This document shows, one piece after another, positions 1 to 6,614 of a stretch of 17,914 nt of DNA (positions are counted from its first letter, which is position 1; each line of letters opens with the position of its first letter). Both the position numbers and the translations under genes were made by a program. Source of the stretch: Oscillospiraceae bacterium (GTDB lineage: Bacteria > Bacillota > Clostridia > Oscillospirales > Oscillospiraceae); NCBI GenBank assembly GCA_017624645.1, contig JAGAMQ010000172.1, forward strand, positions 1 to 17,914. Reading direction: 5' to 3'. Under the pieces are notes generated by a model. It saw only the letters and a list, made by a program, of their open reading frames with translations. It did not search any database and was not told the origin of the DNA.

Positions 1-774
1 CATGGGAGAAAACGCTACAGGCGCATTGGTACGGATGGTAGCAAGGTCATAAGAAAGGTACGCATTATCTTTCCCGCTCTCCAGCTTTTCCCGGAGTTTC
101 GGGCGTATGGAAGCATCGGAAAGATTTTCGTACACGCCATCTAATGTTCCGAATTTCAGCAGGAGCTCTGTGGCTGTTTTGGGTCCAACGCCAGCCACGC
201 CGGGGATATTATCCGAGTGATCTCCCATCAGTGCCTTCAGATCCACCATTCTTGGCGGTTCAAAGCCATATTCCTCAAAGAAACGGTCTCTGTCGTACAA
301 GGTTAACGTGGTTTGACCGGGTTTTGAGATTACCAGCTTCACTTTGACATGCTCGTCTATAAGCTGCAAACTGTCCCGGTCTCCGGTGACCACTACACAT
401 TCCCAATCCTGCTGTGCACACACTCTGCCAACAGTGCCGATAATATCATCCGCTTCCCATCCCTGACACTCGTAGATAGGAATGTTCATTGCGGAAAGGA
501 CCTGCTTCATTACAGGCATCTGCTGGGCAAGCTCCTCCGGCATACCGTGCCGGTTTGCTTTGTAAAGGTCGTACTTTTCGTGGCGGAAGGTAGGACCGTG
601 CAGATCAAAGGCTACGCAAACTGCCTCCGGCTGCTCCTCCTTCTCCATCTTCTCCAAAATATTCAGGAAGCCGTAGATGGCATGGGTAAACAGACCGTCT
701 CTGGTGGTCAGGGGACGAACACCAAAAAAGGCCCTGTTAATGACACTATTGCCATCTAAAATCAACAGCTTCAT
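1..774 (-). CDS. polA: DNA polymerase I, N-terminal 5'-3' exonuclease part (truncated by window edge)
   Basis: The gene is open to the window edge; the first 258 residues are visible. They form the 5'-nuclease domain that removes RNA primers and flaps in replication and repair. Seen directly: the start [10 protein letters not shown] with the first metal-binding Asp (D7), an EADDIIGT acidic motif, VVTGDRDSLQL, the DHSDNIPGV motif and a helix-hairpin-helix DNA-binding segment (GVAGVGPKTA). The ATG at 774 overlaps the cysS stop in an ATGA, so the two are probably translationally coupled and share the cysS transcript. The polymerase domain would lie outside the window; a stand-alone flap exonuclease cannot be excluded, but the sequence looks like ordinary clostridial PolA. 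Confidence 0.93.
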   Translation of the reverse strand, partial: MKLLILDGNSVINRAFFGVRPLTTRDGLFTHAIYGFLNILEKMEKEEQPEAVCVAFDLHGPTFRHEKYDLYKANRHGMPEELAQQMPVMKQVLSAMNIPIYECQGWEADDIIGTVGRVCAQQDWECVVVTGDRDSLQLIDEHVKVKLVISKPGQTTLTLYDRDRFFEEYGFEPPRMVDLKALMGDHSDNIPGVAGVGPKTATELLLKFGTLDGVYENLSDASIRPKLREKLESGKDNAYLSYDLATIRTNAPVAFSPM

Positions 775-2186
775 ACTTTTCTCCACTTTGCACCCTGAGG
801 TGTATCAATGATTTCAATACCCCGGGCCTTTAATTCATCACGGATGCGATCCGCTTCTGCATAATTCTTCGCTTTCTTTGCTGCAGTCCGGGCTTCTACC
901 AACGCGTCAATTTCGGGATCTGCAGAAGCAGCTGCTTCCTCAGCTTTCTTCTCTTGCAGCTTCCGGGCAGCATCCAATAGATTCAAGCTGAGAACCTGAT
1001 CAAAGTCGGCAATGGCAGCCAGCTTGGTAGCATCGTTGGTTTTTGCCTTCAGCACGTCATAAAGGGCTGTTACCGCCAGGGATGTGTTCAAATCACCGTT
1101 AAGGGCACCGGTAAAGCGTTCCTTCAGGGCAGTCAGTGCAGGCTCATCCAGATCGCCCTCCTGCTTTAGTGCAGCAATCTTTGCCACAAGCTTCTGGTAA
1201 GCCTGTGCTGCATTATCCAAATTCTCCCAAGTAAACACAAGGTTGCGGCGATAATGGCTCTGGAGGCAGAACAAGCGGTATGCCATAGGATCATACCCCT
1301 TTTCCTCCAGCAGGCTGACGGTTAGGAATTCTCCCTTGGATTTGGACATCTTTCCACTGTCGTTGTTTAGATGATGAACATGGAACCAATAATTGCACCA
1401 CTTGTGGCCCAAGAAGCTTTCGGACTGGGCAATCTCGTTGGTGTGGTGGGGAAATGCGTTATCGATACCGCCAGCATGGATGTCAAGATCCTCACCCAAA
1501 TACTTCAAGCTGATACCGGAACATTCAATGTGCCAGCCGGGGTAACCAACGCCCCAAGGAGAGTCCCACTTAAGTGCCTGATCCTCAAACTTACTCTTGG
1601 TGAACCAAAGGACAAAGTCATTCTTGTTTCGTTTGTTGGTATCTTCTTCCACGCCTTCACGGACACCAATGGCAAGATCTTCCTCATCATGGTCGTTAAA
1701 CACATAGTACTTTTCCAGCTTGGAGGTATCAAAATACACATTTCCGCCGGCAACATAGGCAAACCCCTTTTCCAGCAGTCCCTCCACCAGCTTGATAAAC
1801 TCGTCAATGCAGCCGGTGGCAGGCTGAATGATCTCCGGTTTCTTGATATTCAGCTTGTCGCAATCCGCAAAGAACGCATCGGTATAGTACTTGGCAATCT
1901 CCATAACGGACTTGTTTTCCCGCTTAGCACCCTTGAGCATCTTATCCTCACCGGTATCCGCATCAGAAGCAAGGTGGCCGACATCAGTAATGTTCATAAC
2001 CCGCTTGACACGATAGCCCATATAGCCCAGGGACTTCTCAAGCACATCCTCCATGATATAGGTACGCAAATTGCCGATATGAGCAAAATGATAGACGGTC
2101 GGACCGCAGGTATACATTTTCACCACATCGGGAGAATTGGGTGTAAACAATTCTTTCTTATGAGTAAGGGAATTATACAGATACAT
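771..2186 (-). CDS. cysS: Cysteinyl-tRNA synthetase
   Basis: Class I aminoacyl-tRNA synthetase that charges tRNA-Cys in the cytoplasm. The 471-residue product has the normal family length. Visible motifs are the HIGH-type ATP signature (HFAHIGN, about residues 33-39), the KMSKS loop (279-283), and the zinc/cysteine-recognition ligands C27, C222, H247 and E251. I chose the ATG at 2186 because GGAGG lies 8 nt upstream. The open frame runs further upstream, but that stretch is the T-box leader (terminator and antiterminator sequence), not protein. The gene is first in its transcript, and its stop overlaps the polA start by 4 nt. Regulation is expected to be by tRNA-Cys charging through the T-box. 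Confidence 0.97.
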   Translation of the reverse strand: MYLYNSLTHKKELFTPNSPDVVKMYTCGPTVYHFAHIGNLRTYIMEDVLEKSLGYMGYRVKRVMNITDVGHLASDADTGEDKMLKGAKRENKSVMEIAKYYTDAFFADCDKLNIKKPEIIQPATGCIDEFIKLVEGLLEKGFAYVAGGNVYFDTSKLEKYYVFNDHDEEDLAIGVREGVEEDTNKRNKNDFVLWFTKSKFEDQALKWDSPWGVGYPGWHIECSGISLKYLGEDLDIHAGGIDNAFPHHTNEIAQSESFLGHKWCNYWFHVHHLNNDSGKMSKSKGEFLTVSLLEEKGYDPMAYRLFCLQSHYRRNLVFTWENLDNAAQAYQKLVAKIAALKQEGDLDEPALTALKERFTGALNGDLNTSLAVTALYDVLKAKTNDATKLAAIADFDQVLSLNLLDAARKLQEKKAEEAAASADPEIDALVEARTAAKKAKNYAEADRIRDELKARGIEIIDTPQGAKWRKV

Positions 2187-2414
2187 ATTATTTTCCTCCA
2201 TATTAGGATAATTTATGATATAAAAAACACCCCTTGCGCCAAGGCACAAGAGGCGGGTCATACAACTCGCGGTTCCACTCTCATTTATCACTCAAAAAGA
2301 TTCGCTCCCGGACGCACTTTCATAGATCCGCAACCATCGGGCTTACAGCCAGTGACCCGAATTCTCTTTAGGGGTAAGAAATACTACTCTTTCCGTTCAC
2401 AGCGATATTCTATT
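2187..2414 (-). promoter_or_regulatory. T-box riboswitch leader of cysS (cysteine specifier)
   Basis: The leader carries the T-box core AGAGUGGAACCGCG at 2281-2268. In the antiterminator AGAG pairs with CUCU and GCG with CGC, leaving the UGGAACC bulge that binds the tRNA acceptor end. The competing terminator follows at 2255-2220. Upstream, a Stem I-like region begins with an AGAGUAGUA element. The codon UGC (Cys, 2316-2314) followed by G lies in the 3' strand of the specifier loop, closed by CGGA/UCCG. Uncharged tRNA-Cys should therefore promote readthrough into cysS. Only about 27 nt separate the Stem I base from the T-box, which leaves no room for the usual Stem II, IIA/B and III. The leader end is inferred from the promoter. 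Confidence 0.92.
2220..2255 (-). terminator. T-box intrinsic terminator of the cysS leader
   Basis: A 13-bp stem (2255-2243 with 2240-2228, a few G-U pairs) with a very small loop is followed by six U residues. The 5' arm overlaps the CGC-CUCU sequence used by the antiterminator, so the two structures are mutually exclusive. Confidence 0.93.
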
Positions 2415-2420
2415 GTGACT

Positions 2421-2450
2421 ATTTTACCATTTTGTCCTATACTTTGTCAA
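2421..2450 (-). promoter_or_regulatory. Sigma-A promoter of cysS-polA
   Basis: TTGACA (2450-2445), an 18-nt spacer and TAAAAT (2426-2421) place transcription start near 2414, just ahead of Stem I of the T-box. Confidence 0.8.
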
Positions 2451-2482
2451 GATTTAGCCATGTCGAAAAAAGCACAAATCCG

Positions 2483-2511
2483 TTGCACCGGTGTGGAAAT
2501 TATGATACAAT
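2483..2511 (+). promoter_or_regulatory. Promoter of the DUF3298 lipoprotein gene
   Basis: TTGCAC (2483-2488), a 17-nt spacer and TACAAT (2506-2511), about 30 nt ahead of the gene start. It is divergent from the cysS promoter. The gene-free stretch 2187-2542 is fully accounted for by these two promoters and the T-box leader. Confidence 0.65.
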
Positions 2512-2542
2512 GGTATAAATCCTGTTATAAGGAGGATTCTTT

Positions 2543-3739
2543 ATGAAACGAATTCTTTGCACGGTAACCGTTCTTTCCCTGCTTCTCTTTACCGGATGCA
2601 TATCTGCTCCTGAGAGCACCCCGTCAACCACAGATGCGGTCACCGAAACCACCACCGTTCCCGCTACTACCGATGTGACACCCTCCATCCCTGACCAAAA
2701 GCCTATGGTAAGTGTTTCCATGCCTGTCACTACAGAGGAAACCACCGCGCAGGACGGAACGGTCGTATTTCGTCATATCTATCAGAACATGGAATTGATC
2801 GTTCCGGATGCGGACATTGCCGACAGCGTAATTTTGGACTACCTGTCCCGAACTGATACCGAAGATGCCGCTGCAGCACTGTCTGAACAGGCAATGGATG
2901 CGTATTCCACAAATTCTGCCAACTGGGTCAGTCACCTGACCCAGACCACCTACGCGCCCCAGCGCATCGACAACGGTGTACTCAGTCTTTTTGGCAGCCA
3001 TGTGACCTTTACCGGCGGTGCCCATGCCGATGCCGTATACCGTTCTTTTAACTACGATCTTGTAACCGGCCAACTCATTACACTAAATGATTTCCTTACC
3101 GAAAGCATTACCGGGGAGACCCTTGCACAATTGGTGATCGAATCCCTCACTGCACAAAAGGACGAGAAAAACATTTGGGACGGATTTGAGTCAACCGTAA
3201 CCTCCCGTTTTTTAAACACATATCTGCAGGATCAAGACTGGTTCTTCTCCACCAGAGGTTTGTGCTTCTTCTTCCCACCCTACGAGATCAGTCCCTATTC
3301 CTCCGGAGCAGTCGTTGCGGAGATCCCCTATGAAAAGCTGGCAGGACTGGCACAGGATTCTTATTTCCCCACAGAACTGGAGCCTGCCTACGGAGAATTG
3401 GAGGCAACATACTTCACAGATGCGGATCTTTCCAAGTATACACAAATCTCTGAGGTGAATCTGTCTGATGCAGGCCAGCGGATTCTGCTTCACACAGAGT
3501 ATTCCGTCCACAATCTGAGGATCGAGCAAGGACAATGGTCTGCCAACGGCGTCAGCTTTGTTCCCCAAGATACAATTTTCCATGCACTTTCTCTTACCCC
3601 GGGAGATGCTGTAATGATCGCAAAGGAGTTTACAGAAACTCTCCCCTCTTTGCGGATCACCTATGAGAACAATACGGGAACGGTTCAGCAATTCCTTTCA
3701 GTTAACAACTCTACCAACACCCTCTCGCTGACGCAATAA
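2543..3739 (+). CDS. Lipoprotein with DUF4163/DUF3298 (RsiV-like) region
   Basis: The 398-residue product begins with a lipoprotein signal peptide: KR, a hydrophobic stretch, then FTGC with C19 as the lipidated Cys. A Thr/Ser/Pro-rich linker follows (about 20-60), typical of a surface tether. Residues about 70-270 resemble the DUF4163 plus DUF3298 pair, with the hallmark GGAHADAVYRSFNYDLVTG. That pair is found in the anti-sigma factor RsiV, which binds lysozyme, and in many stand-alone lipoproteins. There is no anti-sigma domain or cytoplasmic segment here, and no sigma factor gene beside it, so an RsiV role is not supported. The C-terminal 120 residues are unrecognised. The start is set by AAGGAGG at 2529-2535. 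Its 3' end overlaps the convergent symporter gene by 42 bp. Confidence 0.87.
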   Translation: MKRILCTVTVLSLLLFTGCISAPESTPSTTDAVTETTTVPATTDVTPSIPDQKPMVSVSMPVTTEETTAQDGTVVFRHIYQNMELIVPDADIADSVILDYLSRTDTEDAAAALSEQAMDAYSTNSANWVSHLTQTTYAPQRIDNGVLSLFGSHVTFTGGAHADAVYRSFNYDLVTGQLITLNDFLTESITGETLAQLVIESLTAQKDEKNIWDGFESTVTSRFLNTYLQDQDWFFSTRGLCFFFPPYEISPYSSGAVVAEIPYEKLAGLAQDSYFPTELEPAYGELEATYFTDADLSKYTQISEVNLSDAGQRILLHTEYSVHNLRIEQGQWSANGVSFVPQDTIFHALSLTPGDAVMIAKEFTETLPSLRITYENNTGTVQQFLSVNNSTNTLSLTQ

Positions 3740-5119
3740 CCTCTGCGGCTTCCGGCAAATACCGGAAGCCGTTTTATATTCCTTCGTCAGGCGTAGCAGT
3801 TCAGGGGAAAGATATGCCAAAGCGATGAGATTTGGGATCGCCATTAACCCGTTGACGGTTTCCGCAAGGATCCAAACCGCTCCCGTCCCCAGCACCGATC
3901 CAACAACCACCGTTACACCCTGAAGGATCACAAAGGTCTTCCATACATTCTCACCAAACAGATATTGGGCACATCTTGCACCGTATACACCCCAACCAAG
4001 CACCGTTGCCAAAGCCAGTAATGATAGTGTTGCTGACAAAAACACGCTGGACCACGGTCCCAGGAGCTGACAAAAAGCATCATTGGTCAACTGTACCCCC
4101 ACATCTTTCCCATAAGGCACAGCTATACCGCTGCACAGAATTACCAGTGCTGTTAATGTGCATATCACTATTGTGTCCAGAAACACCTCCATAATCCCCA
4201 TTAACCCCTGCTCGCAGGGGTGCGCAACCTTTGCAGCTGCGTGGGCAATAGAGGCCGTTCCCATGCCCGCTTCATTGGTAAACACTCCTCTGGAAGCGCC
4301 TGTGCGAATCACGACAATTGCGCTGCCCACGACACCGCCTGTTGCCGCTGCCGGAGAAAAAGCAGAGGTTACGATCATACCCAAACACGGCAGGATCCTG
4401 TCTGCACACATCCAAAGCACAACGACGCATATGACGATATATGCAAAGGCTACCAATGGAACAAGGTATTCCGTAATCTTCCCAATTCCCGTAGCCCCCT
4501 TATGAAGCATCCACATTATAAGAATTGCCAAAGGTATCCCCAATGAAAGTTCAAATCCTCTGCCTACACTCCCACCAAATACAGACACGGTATTTCGTAT
4601 GCTGCTGATCACCGTATTGATCTGTGTGGCATTGCCAACTCCAAAAGCTGCCACAACGCCGAAAAAGCTGTACACTCCTGCCAGCCAACGGAGCTTCTTG
4701 GGCATAGCGCTACGGATCATGTACATAGGACCACCCACATACTCTCCGGAAGAATTCCTTTGTCGAAAACGAACCGCCAAGGTTGCTTCGGCAAATTTTG
4801 TTGCCATACCTAAAAAAGCAAAGACCCACATCCAAAAGATCGTACCGGGACCGCCAATAGCAATGGCACCTGCTACTCCTGCAAGATTACCGGTGCCTAC
4901 CGTAGCTGCCAAAGCGGTACACAATGCCTGAAAGGAGGATGTTCCCTCTGTTTTATTCTGTCTATCAGATAATGCAAAGAATTTACGAACCGATCTTGGG
5001 AACAGACGAAGCTGTACAAACCCCATACGAACCGTCAGATAGGTCCCCATAATGAGAATGAGGATCAGCGTCGGCGGTCCCCATACAACGCGATTGATTC
5101 CTTCTATCAACAAAAACAT
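3698..5119 (-). CDS. Sodium:alanine (AGCS family) symporter
   Basis: A 473-residue polytopic membrane protein of the alanine or glycine:cation symporter family (AlsT/DagA type), which takes up small neutral amino acids with Na+. The family signature is clear: VGTGNLAGVAGAIAIGGPGT at about residues 74-93, the EYVGGPMYM segment, and NEAGMGTASIAHAAA in the second half. The start at 5119 follows GGGAGG. The last 25 residues or so (a basic tail rich in R, K and Q) run over the terminator of the opposing lipoprotein gene and 42 bp into its coding end. The gene starts directly behind the terminator hairpin of the upstream ArsC-like gene, with no room for a promoter between them, so its transcript must cross that hairpin. 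Substrate (Ala or Gly) is inferred from the family. Confidence 0.94.
   Translation of the reverse strand: MFLLIEGINRVVWGPPTLILILIMGTYLTVRMGFVQLRLFPRSVRKFFALSDRQNKTEGTSSFQALCTALAATVGTGNLAGVAGAIAIGGPGTIFWMWVFAFLGMATKFAEATLAVRFRQRNSSGEYVGGPMYMIRSAMPKKLRWLAGVYSFFGVVAAFGVGNATQINTVISSIRNTVSVFGGSVGRGFELSLGIPLAILIMWMLHKGATGIGKITEYLVPLVAFAYIVICVVVLWMCADRILPCLGMIVTSAFSPAAATGGVVGSAIVVIRTGASRGVFTNEAGMGTASIAHAAAKVAHPCEQGLMGIMEVFLDTIVICTLTALVILCSGIAVPYGKDVGVQLTNDAFCQLLGPWSSVFLSATLSLLALATVLGWGVYGARCAQYLFGENVWKTFVILQGVTVVVGSVLGTGAVWILAETVNGLMAIPNLIALAYLSPELLRLTKEYKTASGICRKPQRLLRQREGVGRVVN
3746..3778 (+). terminator. Intrinsic terminator of the lipoprotein gene, inside the convergent symporter gene
   Basis: A perfect 10-bp stem (CGGCTTCCGG at 3746-3755 with CCGGAAGCCG at 3762-3771), a 6-nt loop and a TTTTATATT tail. 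It acts on the plus strand only, since the other side lacks a U-tract. The same bases encode residues 450-458 of the symporter on minus. Confidence 0.85.
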
Positions 5120-5129
5120 ACCGTCCCTC

Positions 5130-5163
5130 CCAAAAAAGCAGCCCCTCTATCAGAGAAGCTGCT
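5130..5163 (-). terminator. Terminator or attenuator between the ArsC-like gene and the AGCS symporter
   Basis: A perfect 12-bp stem (5163-5152 with 5148-5137, including two G-U pairs), a 3-nt loop and six U residues, reading toward the symporter. The U-tract runs straight into the symporter's GGGAGG ribosome binding site. It may terminate the truA operon or limit readthrough into the symporter. Confidence 0.88.
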
Positions 5164-5169
5164 TTCGTA

Positions 5170-5511
5170 TTATTCCCATTTTTCCCAAATTTCCGGACAA
5201 TAGCCAAGGGTTACCTGCTTTCCGTTGCGAACAATGGGTGTGCGCATCAAGGAGGGGTCGTCAAACACCTTGTCTTCCTTAGTCACCCGATCTTCCATGT
5301 AACGCATCAGTGTAATCTCCGGAGATTTACTGTTCCAATCGATGAGGTTTTCAATCCCTCCCACACCCCGCAGAACTGCGTCAAACTCTTTTCCGGACAA
5401 TCCGTACCGGAGCAGGTCTACATATTGATACTTTATGCGGCGCTCTTTAAAATATCTCTCCGCCTTCTTTGTATCAAAGCATTTACTTTTCCCAAATATC
5501 TGAATGTTCAA
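5170..5511 (-). CDS. ArsC/Spx-family thioredoxin-fold protein
   Basis: 113 residues with the arsenate reductase/Spx thioredoxin-like fold. Seen: a beta-strand start (NIQIFG), a single N-terminal Cys in KCFDTKKAERYFKERR (C11, a CxxT arrangement rather than the CxxC of Spx), and the LMRTPIV segment with R90 at the conserved ArsC/Spx arginine. A second Cys (C105) lies near the end. There is no ars operon nearby, so arsenate reduction is not supported; a general thiol-redox role is more cautious. The start is TTG (5511-5509), which overlaps the truA stop TGA by 4 nt; GGAGG inside the end of truA, 7 nt upstream, supports it. It is the last gene of its group before a strong terminator. Confidence 0.9.
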   Translation of the reverse strand: MNIQIFGKSKCFDTKKAERYFKERRIKYQYVDLLRYGLSGKEFDAVLRGVGGIENLIDWNSKSPEITLMRYMEDRVTKEDKVFDDPSLMRTPIVRNGKQVTLGYCPEIWEKWE

Positions 5512-6242
5512 TAGTTAACCTCCATAAGGCACAATCCACAGGCAGGGACTTCTGCCCCGGCGTTTTGTCGTTTTGCACCGAACAGCAAATCAATAGATTC
5601 GGCGGTGCGTTCCCCTTTTCCCACTTCCAGCAAGGTTCCCACAATGATTCTTACCATATGCTGCAAGAATCCGTTTCCCGTAACATAGAATACGATCTCA
5701 TTGTCAGCTGTTTCCACAGTAAGATCCGTAATACACCGCACTGTGGATTTTTTCATGTGAGGATTTGCGCAAAAAGCAGAAAAATCATGCGTACCGATAA
5801 AAAGCATTGCGGCCGAGCGCATCTTCTCAAGGTCAAGAACAGATCTGTCAATATGGACATATTTCCTGTCGAACACACAAGGATCACTGCTGTTCCACAC
5901 CCGATAGCGGTATGTCTTTGATTTTGCGTTCAATCGGGCGTGAAAGCGCGGAGAAACATTTTTGCAGGAATAAACACCTATGTCCTCGGGAAGATAGCTG
6001 CGAAGTCCTGTAAGTATATCCCCGCAAGACATTTCACTGTTACAGTGAAAGCTCACAACCTGTCCCAAAGCATGGGTGCCGGCATCTGTTCTGCCGCTGG
6101 CGCTTACCTCGATGGGTTCTCCAAGGAGCCGGGTCAATGTTTGCTCCAGCTTCTCCTGCAATGTCGCCGATTTCCCCGGAAGGCGCTGCCAGCCTTTGTA
6201 CCGAGTACCGTCATAGCAAATATCTAAGCGCACATTACGCAT
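5508..6242 (-). CDS. truA: tRNA pseudouridine(38-40) synthase TruA
   Basis: Converts uridine to pseudouridine at positions 38-40 of the tRNA anticodon stem-loop. The 244-residue length is normal. The catalytic motif SASGRTDAGTHALGQV carries the nucleophilic D53; RLDICYDGTRYKGWQ opens the protein, and the conserved Y in KTYRYRVWN and the NGFLQHMVRIIVGTLLEVG segment are present. The start ATG at 6242 lies within the last codons of the small gene upstream (8-nt overlap), and its stop overlaps the TTG of the ArsC-like gene. The three genes therefore look translationally coupled. Confidence 0.96.
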   Translation of the reverse strand: MRNVRLDICYDGTRYKGWQRLPGKSATLQEKLEQTLTRLLGEPIEVSASGRTDAGTHALGQVVSFHCNSEMSCGDILTGLRSYLPEDIGVYSCKNVSPRFHARLNAKSKTYRYRVWNSSDPCVFDRKYVHIDRSVLDLEKMRSAAMLFIGTHDFSAFCANPHMKKSTVRCITDLTVETADNEIVFYVTGNGFLQHMVRIIVGTLLEVGKGERTAESIDLLFGAKRQNAGAEVPACGLCLMEVNY

Positions 6243-6357
6243 AGTCCCTCAATTCCTCTCTGGCTTCCTTTTCTGTATCCGCAGAGAACAGAAAAGTTCC
6301 CTGGGCATCGTACACCTGAATATGTCCCTGGACATAACGAAAAGAATACATAATCAT
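6235..6357 (-). CDS. Small protein of 40 residues upstream of truA
   Basis: An ATG at 6357 behind AAAGGGTG opens a 40-residue frame (MIMYSFRYVQGHIQVYDAQG, then about 20 more residues ending REELRDYA). It ends TAA at 6237-6235, overlapping the truA start by 8 nt. The make-up is protein-like: alternating hydrophobic residues suggesting a small beta-hairpin, then a charged helix (DTEKEAREELRDYA). I do not recognise a family and assign no function. The tight overlap with truA and the ribosome binding site argue that it is translated. No convincing promoter lies in the 59 bp between it and copA, and I see no terminator after copA, so readthrough from copA is possible. Confidence 0.65.
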   Translation of the reverse strand: MIMYSFRYVQGHIQVYDAQGTFLFSADTEKEAREELRDYA

Positions 6358-6416
6358 GTCACCCTTTCTCATTGGATGACTTAATCATATACAATATAGT
6401 GTCCGTTAATCAGGAC

Positions 6417-6614
6417 TTATTCTACGACCTCGTAGCCGGCATCACGGATCGCCTGCTGCAAAGCTTCCAAGGAAGCGCTTCCTTTAACGGTTACATTTTT
6501 TTCCTGAAGATCCACAACAGCATCCAATGTGCCGCTTACTGCTTTGCACACAGATTCCACCCTTGCCTTACAATGGGGGCACATCATACCCTCTACCTTA
6601 ATAACGGTTTCCAT
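6417..6614 (-). CDS. Candidate CopZ-like copper chaperone from an internal start within copA
   Basis: Within copA, AGGAGG at 6628-6623, an 8-nt spacer (TTGAAAAG) and ATG at 6614-6612 form a textbook translation start in the copA frame. It would yield a 65-residue protein beginning [20 protein letters not shown], a complete HMA/CopZ-type domain with the Cu-binding CPHC, and ending with copA. Free CopZ proteins are about this size and hand Cu+ to CopA. The DNA shows the start site; that it is used is inference. It could instead be the relic of a separate copZ gene fused to copA by loss of a stop codon. Confidence 0.55.
   Translation of the reverse strand: METVIKVEGMMCPHCKARVESVCKAVSGTLDAVVDLQEKNVTVKGSASLEALQQAIRDAGYEVVE

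Noticed and set aside
2187..2291. N-terminal extension of cysS by 35 codons
   Set aside because: This stretch is the T-box antiterminator and terminator read in frame; the real start at 2186 has GGAGG at good spacing and matches the family start.
1371..2546. Long plus-strand open frame of 391 codons opposite cysS
   Set aside because: Antisense shadow of cysS and its leader; composition is not protein-like and there is no ribosome binding site or family match.
5170..5511. Calling the small thioredoxin-fold gene an arsenate reductase for arsenic resistance
   Set aside because: No ars operon genes nearby, and the active site (CxxT with few family landmarks) does not establish arsenate reduction.
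6398..6416. Possible terminator after copA (GUCC/GGAC hairpin)
   Set aside because: Only a 4-bp stem with an 8-nt loop and no U-tract; too weak to call.
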